DNA of 9,432 nucleotides from SAR324 cluster bacterium (GTDB lineage Bacteria; SAR324; XYD2-FULL-50-16), in the NCBI GenBank assembly GCA_002401295.1, contig NVSR01000148.1, positions 1-9,432 on the forward strand, read 5' to 3'. Positions 1 to 6,848 of this stretch are shown here, piece by piece. The translations under genes and the position numbers were made by a program. The notes below the pieces were generated by a model, which saw nothing but the letters and a program-made list of their open reading frames with translations, searched no databases and was not told the origin of the DNA. Position 1 is the stretch's first letter. Every line of letters starts with the position of its first letter.

Positions 1-158
1 AACGCATTCGTTTTCTTCAATGAAAACAAGCTGGAGTTGAATTCCCAGAACGTTGATCAACCTTGAATCCAACCTGAAAATCCCTCACCGCCTTTTTGGC
101 ACAGAAGGGGTTACATCCATTGATTCCTATTTTGTTTTCCCGCCTATTCACTCCATAT

Positions 159-200
159 AGCCGGCTACATGTACAGCATGATGATGCAATCAAGCCGGTT
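159..200 (+). other. Stem-loop in the region upstream of rne
   Basis: AGCCGGCT (159-166) can pair with AGCCGGTT (193-200): eight pairs including one G-U. Inside the 26-base loop, GCAT (176-179) pairs with ATGC (184-187) around a GATG tetraloop. There is no T-run immediately after the stem beyond TTTT at 199-202, so a terminator for an upstream gene is possible but weak. In E. coli, RNase E regulates its own mRNA through structured elements in a long 5' leader. A similar role here is inference, and it requires transcription to begin upstream of 159. Confidence 0.3.
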
Positions 201-227
201 TTAGAATCTGGAGTACGTCTCTATACA
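200..227 (+). promoter_or_regulatory. Weak sigma70-like promoter candidate for rne
   Basis: TTTAGA (200-205) and TATACA (222-227) are separated by 16 bases. Each matches the consensus hexamer at 4 of 6 positions. It would give a leader of about 100 bases. The second copy of the TACAGCATG repeat overlaps the -10 hexamer. The match is weak and a more distal promoter is equally possible. Confidence 0.2.
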
Positions 228-333
228 GCATGTTTGGTCCTTTCTAATGGAGGGGCCTAAAAACAACTACTTTTTTGAGGGAGATTCGCAGAGCGCATCA
301 CCCTTTAAGGATTTATTATTACCCGGAGTTTGA

Positions 334-3027
334 ATGTCAAACAAAGTAATGCTCATCAATGAAACTGAGGATGAGTCGAGGATTGCCATTGTCGAAGACA
401 ATGTTTTACAAGAGATGCTAATTGAGCATCAATCCAGGGAGCAGACTAAAGGGAACATCTACAAAGGTATTGCCGTTCAAGTCCAGCCCGCCTTACAAGC
501 GGCTTTTGTCGATTTTGGTACAGCAAAGCATGGTTTCCTGCCTAAGAACGAAGTCAACCCTGCTCTGTATGTGAACAAAGGTGCGGGACATCGCAACTCC
601 ATCCAAGCTCGCTTGAAAGTGGGGCAATCAGTGATGGTTCAGGTGACTCGTGAAGCGGTAGACCATAAAGGTGCCGCATTGAGTACAAATATCAGTATTC
701 CCGGTCGCTTCATGGTACTGATGCCGAACTCGGACAAAGGCGGTGTTTCTCGTAAAATTGAAGATCCTGAAGAAAGAGAACGTTTAAAAAGTTTCCTCTC
801 TGGGATTCAGGGAGAAGAGCATGCCGTGATTATTCGCACTGCCGGTGTGGGACGCAGCCTGTTGGAGCTAAAGAAAGACTATACTACCCTGAAACGTGTA
901 TGGGAGGAAATCAAGGAAAACTATGATAACACCCTCCAGCCAGGTTTAATTCACGAAGAAGATGATGTGGTTATTCGTACTCTGCGGGATTATTACACCG
1001 AGGACATTGAAGAACTTTGGGTTGATAACCCTGAGACTTTCCAGAAAGCTTTAAATTTTCTAAAAGAAGTCGCTCCAAGACGACAGCGAGACCTGAAATT
1101 ATTTGTCGGTGATCGTTCCCTATTTGCGACTTATAACGTAGAAAAGCAGGTAGAGCGACTGACCTCTCGTGAAGTCCCCCTTAAATCTGGTGGATCCATC
1201 GTGATTGATCAGACAGAAGCCTTAGTTGCCATTGATGTGAATTCTGGTCGTTCCAATCAGGAAAGAAATAACGACGATACGGCATTGCGCACCAATTTAG
1301 AAGCTGCGGATGAAGTTCTTCGCCAACTTCGCCTCCGCAATATGGGTGGATTGGTCGTAATCGATTTCATCGACATGGAAACGGATGTTGCTCGCACAAA
1401 GGTAGAAGAGTGCCTTTATGCCAGTCGTGGTAGGGACAAGGCAAAGATCTCTTTTGGTGAGATCTCTAAATTCGGACTGCTGGAAATGAGTCGACAACGT
1501 ATGACTGTTGGAATTTCCAGAACTGTAGAGAGTGCTTGCCCTACTTGTCATGGAAAAGGCAGAATTCCATCTCGTTTGGCTGCTACCAACTTGATCATTC
1601 GAACGATTCGAGAAATAGCCGCCCAGGGCAACCTTTTAAGGGTTGAGGGGGAGTTACCTCTTGACTTGGCCAATCACCTCTTGAATGAAAGGCGGCAAGC
1701 CATCGTAGATCTGGAATTGGAATTTGGTTTCCAAATCCAGTTACGCGGAACCCCTGAGATCATGATCTTTGAGGAGACTGCACTCAAAGCATTCTACAAG
1801 GATCGAAGTCGTGCACAAACAATTGAAGTAACGGCTTCCCAAGACAAACAGGAAGGAAGACGAAAAGGTCGCAGAAAAGACCGCCGTGAACGAGAGGAGC
1901 CTAAACAGTCAACTCAGGTACAGGAAACGTCAGAACCTCAAGCTGAAGAGCAGGTAGAGGCATCTCAGGAAGCAGAGAAGGTTCAAAAAGTTGAACCGCA
2001 AAAAAATAAAACAGTTGTTGAAGAGGCAGCCAAAGAGGTCATTACCCAGGTAGAGATCAAAGTTATCGAGAACGCAGTTGAAAAACAAGTAGATACAGCC
2101 AAGGAGGTGGCTCCCGTAGCCGTTGTAGTTGAGACACCAGCTGTAGTTGAGACACCAGCTGTAGTTGAGACACCAGTTGTAGTTGAGACACCAGTTGTAG
2201 TTGAGACACCAGCTGTAGTTGAGACACCAGTTGTAGTTGAGAGACGGGCACCGGCCCCACAAATTGGCAGCCAAGTGATTGAAGAGGTCTTACGACCTGC
2301 TGATTCCGGCATTCACCCAGCTTGCTTGTTTAGTGATGTCAGAGAATTGTCCAGTGACTCTCTAGATGAGATAACCTCAGCGTTTAAAAGTCGCTTGAAA
2401 GGAAAGGCAGGAAATCAAGCTCCTTATCGAATTGCCGAGGAATTTCTATGGCGATCAGTTGGAGCCCCATCTAAGACGGAAGCTATCGAGGTAGCCCCCG
2501 TTGAGGAAAGTGAAAGGACTGAGTCAGAGGCTACTACAGCAGTAGTTGAGGTTGAGGGAAGGTCTTCGAATGCTGAAAATACTTCTCAATTATCTTTTGA
2601 TGAAGTTGCAGAAACGGAGAGTGAAGCGGCTTCAGAGGTAGAGTCTACTGATGAGGCATCAGTGGAAGCAAAGGATGCTCCCAAGAACACAAGTAGGCCA
2701 TCTTCAAGAAGGCCTGCTAGAAAAACAGCTGCACGAAGATCAAAACCTGCCGCACGGAAACCCAAATCTGCTGCGGAAGGGGATGAACAAAAAGCAGCTC
2801 CAAAGAAAAGAAGAACCCGCACTAAAACTGTAGCTGAAGCAGCTAGTGAAGGTGAGTCCGGCACAGTGACTAAAGCTTCCAAAGATGTGGAAACTAAGCC
2901 AAAGAAGGCTACGGCTACAAGAAAAAAAACAACCACTCGCAAAGCTACTGCTAGAAAGCCCAGAACTTCGGCTGCGAAGAGTGAATCCAGTTCTTCTGAA
3001 AAGTCCGAGCAAACAGCGAAGGCTTAA
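334..3027 (+). CDS. rne: Ribonuclease E (897 aa) with long low-complexity C-terminal tail
   Basis: Single-strand-specific endoribonuclease that cleaves AU-rich RNA and starts mRNA decay and rRNA/tRNA maturation, usually as a degradosome scaffold at the inner membrane. The catalytic half (about 1-495) is complete. The S1 RNA-binding domain covers about 39-120. The 5'-monophosphate pocket is at R168/T169 (E. coli R169/T170). The metal-binding aspartates are D301 and D344 (E. coli D303 and D346, with identical spacing). The Zn-link CPTC is at 402-405. The tail has an Arg-rich patch (509-520), Glu/Lys-rich linker, six VVETPA/V repeats (598-633), a more complex island (about 640-712), an acidic stretch, and a Lys/Arg/Ala-rich end (788-897). 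The tail makes RNase E more likely than the shorter RNase G. The start is fixed by an in-frame TGA directly before ATG and by CGGAG at 324-328, 5 bases upstream. No degradosome partner motif was recognised. Confidence 0.95.
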   Translation: MSNKVMLINETEDESRIAIVEDNVLQEMLIEHQSREQTKGNIYKGIAVQVQPALQAAFVDFGTAKHGFLPKNEVNPALYVNKGAGHRNSIQARLKVGQSVMVQVTREAVDHKGAALSTNISIPGRFMVLMPNSDKGGVSRKIEDPEERERLKSFLSGIQGEEHAVIIRTAGVGRSLLELKKDYTTLKRVWEEIKENYDNTLQPGLIHEEDDVVIRTLRDYYTEDIEELWVDNPETFQKALNFLKEVAPRRQRDLKLFVGDRSLFATYNVEKQVERLTSREVPLKSGGSIVIDQTEALVAIDVNSGRSNQERNNDDTALRTNLEAADEVLRQLRLRNMGGLVVIDFIDMETDVARTKVEECLYASRGRDKAKISFGEISKFGLLEMSRQRMTVGISRTVESACPTCHGKGRIPSRLAATNLIIRTIREIAAQGNLLRVEGELPLDLANHLLNERRQAIVDLELEFGFQIQLRGTPEIMIFEETALKAFYKDRSRAQTIEVTASQDKQEGRRKGRRKDRREREEPKQSTQVQETSEPQAEEQVEASQEAEKVQKVEPQKNKTVVEEAAKEVITQVEIKVIENAVEKQVDTAKEVAPVAVVVETPAVVETPAVVETPVVVETPVVVETPAVVETPVVVERRAPAPQIGSQVIEEVLRPADSGIHPACLFSDVRELSSDSLDEITSAFKSRLKGKAGNQAPYRIAEEFLWRSVGAPSKTEAIEVAPVEESERTESEATTAVVEVEGRSSNAENTSQLSFDEVAETESEAASEVESTDEASVEAKDAPKNTSRPSSRRPARKTAARRSKPAARKPKSAAEGDEQKAAPKKRRTRTKTVAEAASEGESGTVTKASKDVETKPKKATATRKKTTTRKATARKPRTSAAKSESSSSEKSEQTAKA
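2125..2241 (+). repeat. 18-bp tandem repeat inside rne, 6.5 units
   Basis: Six full copies of GTAGTTGAGACACCAGYT begin at 2125, 2143, 2161, 2179, 2197 and 2215, followed by a half copy (2233-2241). Units 1, 2 and 5 end in CT and units 3, 4 and 6 in TT, giving VVETPA or VVETPV. Copies are otherwise identical at the DNA level, which points to recent expansion by slippage or unequal recombination rather than protein-level selection alone. Unit length is a multiple of three, so changes in copy number keep the frame and alter only linker length. Confidence 0.95.
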
Positions 3028-3050
3028 TTTCTGAAGAACACCTGATACAG

Positions 3051-3073
3051 TTGGAGGGCGGATTGCCCTCCAA
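3051..3073 (+). terminator. Hairpin terminator after rne
   Basis: A perfect 9-bp stem, TTGGAGGGC (3051-3059) with GCCCTCCAA (3065-3073), and a 5-base loop start 24 bases after the rne stop codon. The downstream sequence is only moderately T-rich (TTCCAGTCTT), so the terminator is probably imperfect. Position and stem strength still make termination, or protection of the mRNA 3' end, the best reading. Confidence 0.6.
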
Positions 3074-3089
3074 TTCCAGTCTTATAAGT

Positions 3090-3118
3090 TTGAATTTAGG
3101 TGAGAGTCACAGTATTCT
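3090..3118 (+). promoter_or_regulatory. Candidate sigma70 promoter for the exported-protein gene
   Basis: TTGAAT (3090-3095) and TATTCT (3113-3118) are separated by the ideal 17 bases. Each hexamer matches at 4 of 6 positions. It lies just after the rne terminator, about 100 bases before the start codon at 3227, as expected for a separately transcribed gene. Similar matches arise by chance in AT-rich gaps. Confidence 0.35.
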
Positions 3119-3226
3119 TGCCTGATTCCTGCATTCCTGCTGTTAAACCCCTCGAACCCCAAGTTTTCCGATTCCGAAGGACGTCCTCTCCTAGGTCTCC
3201 GTTTTCCTTTCTAGCCCAGGTCTAAA

Positions 3227-4450
3227 ATGATTAGAAAGTGTTCACTAATTGGATTGATTTGTTTGATACTGCAGTTCAGTCTCTTGCCTATTTCCTCTGC
3301 CCAAAGTAGTTTTGCTCTCAGTAATACGGAAGAAGTTATCCAGAATGCCCTGAAAATACCGGAAGATGAGGTACGCAGTGAATTATTAGTACTTCAGTTT
3401 GGTTCATCTGGAATGACAGAATCGGCAGCTAAAACTTTTAGCAATATGATTGCGCAAAACCTCTCGAATACAAATCGTTTCCAAATCACCACATTGGATG
3501 AAGCAGAGAAGATTATCGAGCAGGAAGCTCCCTTCCTTCTGCCTTGTTTCGAGATTGGCTGTGGGATCCAAATGGGGAAAATTTTAGGTTCGGAACGTGT
3601 TCTATCCGGGCACATTCAGTTGGATGCAAGAGGGGATTTTATTTTAAGTGTTAAAATGGTAAACGTAATAGACAATACACTTGAATTTGAAGACAGACTT
3701 CGCTTTACCGATAAAAATATTGATCAACGGTTTTACCTGGTTGCCAATCGAATCGCTCGTAGTACGCCTCTGGTAGGGCAAATCATTGATGCCAATAATA
3801 GGTTGGCCATCATCGCTCTGGGAGAACGAGATGGACTTCGTGTAGGTGACCAATTGGTAATCTACAAAAGAGACCGCATTGAAACTAGAGACTTCGAGCA
3901 GTCTCAAGTACGCATCCAAAGACAAAATATTGGCATTTTAAATATCACCCAAGTGGGGGATAGAACCAGCCAAGGTATCTATTTCCAGTCCATTGAAACA
4001 CCGCAGCCCAAGCAATTCGTTACCTCTTACCTGGATAAACGAAAACAAGTGCAATTGATTGATACGATCCGTAAAGAATTGGATACTCATCAGCGAAATG
4101 TTTACGAAATCACTAAATCTGTACAGTTAAGCCCGGTACAACTAGAGGACCAGGAGCTTAAGAAATGGATTCGAAAAGTGAGATTATTGGAGGAAATCCG
4201 AGATCAATGGTACTGGATTATGGTAGGCTCTGGTGGTGCATCTGCTTTTTTTATCAGTCAATTCAAAAGCGGAGATGACCTCAAAGTGATTGCTGCCTTA
4301 GGAGCTTTAGGTTATAGCAGTTTTGAATATTTCACAGTAAAAAACAGGCTCTCAACTCTCGTCGATGAAGGTCGCTACCGAGGATATTTGGAACTAAAAA
4401 TAGGCCCTGACCTCGGCTCCGTAGGCCTTGGATATCGTTTCGATTTTTAG
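3227..4450 (+). CDS. Exported protein with CsgG/TolB-N-like and SH3-like domains, function unknown (407 aa)
   Basis: Function not established. Residues 1-25 form a signal peptide (RK, hydrophobic core, SSA before Q26), so the protein is exported. Residues about 50-160 resemble the CsgG/TolB N-terminal type of periplasmic fold: a hydrophobic strand ending QFG, helix, then a segment with C107 and C112 and the pattern IGCGIQMGKILG, followed by a strand pair. The close cysteines could form a disulfide. Residues about 180-255 look like an SH3-like barrel (VGQI, GERDGLRVGDQLVIY). A predominantly helical stretch (about 272-326), two apolar segments (329-345 and 353-371), and a C-terminal strand ending GYRFDF follow, the last resembling outer-membrane beta-strands. 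The TolB-N-like plus SH3 order recalls the flagellar H-ring protein FlgT, and flagellar genes lie next door on the opposite strand. A CsgG-family lipoprotein is less likely because no lipobox is present. The RBS is weak (AGG 3218-3220). Confidence 0.85.
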   Translation: MIRKCSLIGLICLILQFSLLPISSAQSSFALSNTEEVIQNALKIPEDEVRSELLVLQFGSSGMTESAAKTFSNMIAQNLSNTNRFQITTLDEAEKIIEQEAPFLLPCFEIGCGIQMGKILGSERVLSGHIQLDARGDFILSVKMVNVIDNTLEFEDRLRFTDKNIDQRFYLVANRIARSTPLVGQIIDANNRLAIIALGERDGLRVGDQLVIYKRDRIETRDFEQSQVRIQRQNIGILNITQVGDRTSQGIYFQSIETPQPKQFVTSYLDKRKQVQLIDTIRKELDTHQRNVYEITKSVQLSPVQLEDQELKKWIRKVRLLEEIRDQWYWIMVGSGGASAFFISQFKSGDDLKVIAALGALGYSSFEYFTVKNRLSTLVDEGRYRGYLELKIGPDLGSVGLGYRFDF

Positions 4451-4466
4451 TGAAATGTGTGATTTA

Positions 4467-4488
4467 GCGCCTCACTTTCGTCAGGCGT
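4467..4488. terminator. Hairpin in the convergent gap, possible bidirectional terminator
   Basis: GCGCCT (4467-4472) can pair with AGGCGT (4483-4488), five Watson-Crick pairs plus one G-T, around a 10-base loop. It lies 17 bases after the exported-protein stop and 67 bases after the flhA stop on the other strand. Neither side has a proper T-run, so function as an intrinsic terminator is uncertain. Confidence 0.3.
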
Positions 4489-4513
4489 ACTTACAGGTCG
4501 CCATTGATAGGGA

Positions 4514-4530
4514 CTTTTGAAGTTCAAAAG
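4514..4530. repeat. Perfect 17-bp inverted repeat in the convergent gap
   Basis: CTTTTGAA (4514-4521), a single central G, and TTCAAAAG (4523-4530). As RNA it makes an AT-rich stem of up to 7 bp on either strand. It lies 25 bases past the flhA stop codon and may help end flhA transcription, though it lacks the GC-rich stem of a typical terminator. Confidence 0.4.
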
Positions 4531-4554
4531 GATCAACTCATTGCGGGAGGCTTT

Positions 4555-6645
4555 TTAACCCAAAGCGACACTACCTAAAGATTCGAGCTGCACATCCGTA
4601 GAAACCTCATTATGGGAGAGTACAACTAGATGAGGAATCGCCCTTTCCGTCAAAGTCTTGAGATGTGGCCGAACTTGTGGAGAACAAAGGATTAAAGGTT
4701 GATAGTTAAACATGGCAAAACCTTCGATTCCCTGTTCCACTGCATTAATCACGGCTTGAGCCGAATCGGGATCCAAGCCTAAGTAAGTCCCCTGCCCTGT
4801 ATCCTGGATAGCTCCGGTAATGGCATTCTCAATTTCCTGGTCCAAAGTCATCACAGGAATAACTCCTTCTTCCGTTTGATATTGTCGGGTAATATTCCGA
4901 GAAAGTGCCTCACGCACATGCTCCACCAGGATTTCCGGGAGTTTCGTATATTGTGAAGTATCAGCCAGAGTTTCCAGGATGGTGTTCATATCACGGATGG
5001 AAACATTCTCCTTCAGCAAACTTTGCAGCACTCGCTGAATCACTCCCAAGCCCAAGAGATTCGGCACCAGTTCCTCTATCAGTTTTGGTTCAGTTTCCGC
5101 AACCTTATCCAAGAGCTTTTGCACATCTGTACGTCCCAAAAATTCATATGCGTGATTTTTAATCAACTCAGTGATATGGGTTGAGATGACTGTGGGTACG
5201 TCCACTACGGTGTATCCGGCCATTTGCGCTCGTTCACGATCATCTTCAGAAATCCAGATTGCTGGTAAGCCAAAGGCCGGTTCTACCGTAGGCAAACCAT
5301 CAACTTCCTCATCAATTTCACCGGCTTCCATTGCCATGAAATGATTGGTCATCATTTCACCTTTAGCCACTTCAATGCCTTTGATGATGATACTATAAGC
5401 CCCCGGTTCCAGTTGCAGGTTATCCTTAATATGCACCGGTGGCACAATGAACCCCATATCCAACGCAATCTGACGACGGATGGCTTTGACTCTTTCCAAG
5501 AGTTCTCCATCTTGATCTGGATCTACCAATGGAATCAAAGCATATCCTAACTCCAACCCCAAAGTATCGATGGGCAGTAAGCTGGCAATGTCTTCATTAT
5601 TGTCTGTTTCCGCCTCCACTTCTTCCGTTTGCTGCTGGACGACTTTTTCCTGAGCTACTTGTTTTTGGCTTTGGGCTTTTTTCCAGCCAGCTACCCCTAA
5701 AAGTGTGGCCAATAAGAAGAAGGTTGGCTTGGGCATGCCTGGAACGAGAGCGAAGAGAAATAAGGTGCCTGAGGCAAGCCACATCACTAAGGGATTACCG
5801 AATAATTGCAATCCTATATCAACACCCAATTGATTTTCCGCCCCCGCCTTGGAGATAACCATCGCTGCAGCGATGGAGATAATCAGGGAGGGAATCTGAC
5901 TGACAAGTCCATCACCAATAGTCAGGGAAGTAAAAGTCTCGGCTGCGTTACTGATATCCATACCATAAAACATGACCCCGAGAACCAATCCACCCACAAT
6001 ATTGATGCCTGTGATAATCAGCCCCGCAATAGCATCACCTCGTACGAATTTACTGGCACCATCCATCGCACCGAAGAAGTCGGCTTCCCGTTGAATATTA
6101 CTTCGACGAGATTGTGCAACCTGCTCATCAATAATACCGGCGTTGAGGTCGGCATCAATTGCCATCTGCTTTCCAGGCATGGCATCTAAGGTAAAACGAG
6201 CCGCCACTTCCGCGATTCGTCCGGCACCCTTACTGATCACAACAAAATTGATCAAAACAAAGATGAGGAAAATAATGATTCCGATCAGATAATTCCCCCC
6301 GACCACAAACCCCCCGAAGGCCTGGATCACATTCCCTGCTGCGGATAACCCTTTTTGCCCATTCGATAAAATCGCCCTGGTAGAAGCCACATTTAAGGCA
6401 AGCCTAAACAAGGTAGTGACCAGCAATACACTGGGGAAAATAGAAAAATCCAGTGGTTTAACGGAGTAAAGCGCGACAAACAGAATCAACACGGAAAGCA
6501 TGATATTGATGGCAAACAAAACATCCAACAAAAAAGGAGGCAAAGGGAGGATCATGACGGCAAGAATGCCGACAACTCCCACTGCCATAGCGATGTTTGG
6601 ATCAATGGTGAATTTATTTCCAGCTGATCCGGTTGATACTGCCAT
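4555..6645 (-). CDS. flhA: Flagellar export gate protein FlhA (696 aa)
   Basis: Largest membrane subunit of the flagellar type III export gate. It couples proton flow to export, and its cytoplasmic ring docks chaperone-substrate complexes. Length matches the family (about 690). The N-terminal half has about eight membrane segments (roughly 19-36, 41-60, 66-86, 116-136, 205-227, 245-265, 284-302, 305-321). The FHIPEP signature (RFTLDAMPGKQMAIDADLNAG) spans 150-170, and RGDA with conserved Asp204 follows (Asp208 in Salmonella, implicated in proton-driven export). An acidic, Gln-rich linker (about 322-358) joins the cytoplasmic domain (about 360-690). The start codon has only a weak AGG 10 bases upstream. 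No gene follows on this strand before the convergent gap, so flhA ends its unit. Its own upstream gap carries promoter candidates. A virulence-secretion paralogue is unlikely given adjacent fliR and flhB of flagellar type. Confidence 0.97.
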   Translation of the reverse strand: MAVSTGSAGNKFTIDPNIAMAVGVVGILAVMILPLPPFLLDVLFAINIMLSVLILFVALYSVKPLDFSIFPSVLLVTTLFRLALNVASTRAILSNGQKGLSAAGNVIQAFGGFVVGGNYLIGIIIFLIFVLINFVVISKGAGRIAEVAARFTLDAMPGKQMAIDADLNAGIIDEQVAQSRRSNIQREADFFGAMDGASKFVRGDAIAGLIITGINIVGGLVLGVMFYGMDISNAAETFTSLTIGDGLVSQIPSLIISIAAAMVISKAGAENQLGVDIGLQLFGNPLVMWLASGTLFLFALVPGMPKPTFFLLATLLGVAGWKKAQSQKQVAQEKVVQQQTEEVEAETDNNEDIASLLPIDTLGLELGYALIPLVDPDQDGELLERVKAIRRQIALDMGFIVPPVHIKDNLQLEPGAYSIIIKGIEVAKGEMMTNHFMAMEAGEIDEEVDGLPTVEPAFGLPAIWISEDDRERAQMAGYTVVDVPTVISTHITELIKNHAYEFLGRTDVQKLLDKVAETEPKLIEELVPNLLGLGVIQRVLQSLLKENVSIRDMNTILETLADTSQYTKLPEILVEHVREALSRNITRQYQTEEGVIPVMTLDQEIENAITGAIQDTGQGTYLGLDPDSAQAVINAVEQGIEGFAMFNYQPLILCSPQVRPHLKTLTERAIPHLVVLSHNEVSTDVQLESLGSVALG

Positions 6646-6701
6646 AAGAAGAAAACCTGATAATATAGGGGGGAAACGAGTGCTTAGCTAAACAATTTGG
6701 T

Positions 6702-6744
6702 TTCAGAGGTATCGTTTTTTCCAAAATATGTAAACATACCTGAA
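6702..6744 (-). other. Imperfect inverted repeat in the flhA leader
   Basis: TTCA (6702-6705) and GGTAT (6708-6712), interrupted by GA, can pair with ATACC (6736-6740) and TGAA (6741-6744): nine pairs with a 2-base bulge around a 23-base loop. If transcribed toward flhA it sits about 57 bases before the start codon. No T-run follows on that strand, so it is not an obvious terminator. Its role is unknown. Confidence 0.25.
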
Positions 6745-6772
6745 TGGGATCGCACGAACAGGTTCAATATTC

Positions 6773-6808
6773 GGTTTCCTCAATACTCTGCTAGTGCAGA
6801 GAGAAACC
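6773..6808 (-). other. Two-part stem-loop in the predicted flhA leader
   Basis: The outer stem GGTTTC (6773-6778) pairs with GAAACC (6803-6808). The inner stem CTCTGC (6786-6791) pairs with GCAGAG (6796-6801) around a TAGT loop. They are joined by an asymmetric internal loop of 7 and 1 bases. All 12 pairs are Watson-Crick, so the sequence does not say which strand is used; the minus strand is assigned because the flanking genes and promoter candidates point that way. I could not match it to a known riboswitch or small RNA. Confidence 0.4.
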
Positions 6809-6826
6809 AGCCCTAACTGCGGGTAA

Positions 6827-6842
6827 TGCAAAATCAGAGCCT
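6827..6842 (-). promoter_or_regulatory. Candidate sigma54 (RpoN) promoter for flhA
   Basis: Read on the minus strand: AGGCTC, 5 bases, TTGCA. The GG (6841-6840) and GC (6829-6828) are exactly 10 bases apart, as sigma54 requires, and the site matches TGGCAC-N5-TTGCA at GG, C, C and all of TTGCA. Transcription would begin near 6816, giving flhA a leader of about 170 bases. Sigma54 drives flagellar genes in many proteobacteria, which supports the reading. The activator is not in this window. Confidence 0.45.
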
Positions 6843-6848
6843 GAAATA

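Larger units (their letters stand above)
1..333. other. Leader region upstream of rne without a clear gene
   Basis: No convincing gene lies here. Frame 1 is open from the window edge to a TGA at 64-66 (21 codons), so the 3' end of an upstream plus-strand gene is possible, but the peptide is too short to recognise. A 6-bp inverted repeat (GTTTTC 10-15, GAAAAC 22-27) lies inside that stretch. Further on are a stem-loop at 159-200, a 9-base direct repeat TACAGCATG at 172-180 and 224-232 (start to start 52 bases), and a weak promoter-like pair. A 28-codon ORF from ATG 247 ends in TGA 331-333, directly against the rne ATG and in the same frame. It has no ribosome binding site that I can see, so I do not call it as a gene. 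Confidence 0.5.

Noticed and set aside
1930..2312. Three overlapping minus-strand ORFs with repeated YNWCLN-, TTGVS- and LVSQLQ-type peptides
   Set aside because: They are shadows of the 18-bp tandem repeat in rne. Because the unit is a multiple of three, every frame across it stays open and repetitive.
2586..3012. Overlapping minus-strand ORFs opposite the 3' end of rne
   Set aside because: The Lys/Ala/Ser-rich coding sequence has few stop codons in antisense. They lack ribosome binding sites and recognisable domains.
3052..3067. GG-N10-GC with TTGC on the plus strand, a possible sigma54 site before the exported-protein gene
   Set aside because: It lies entirely within the perfect rne terminator hairpin, which explains the GG and GC bases, and the rest of the -24 element (AGG instead of CAC) does not match.
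5529..5858. Plus-strand ORF opposite flhA (109 codons), with other plus-strand ORFs at 4905-5162, 5806-6189 and 6500-6691
   Set aside because: All lie antisense to the confidently identified flhA and show no family features or translation signals.
6739..6846. Possible riboswitch or small RNA of a known class in the flhB-flhA gap (GAACCTG and ACCCGCA motifs recall TPP and cobalamin elements)
   Set aside because: The remaining conserved core bases of those classes are absent, so the motifs are treated as chance.
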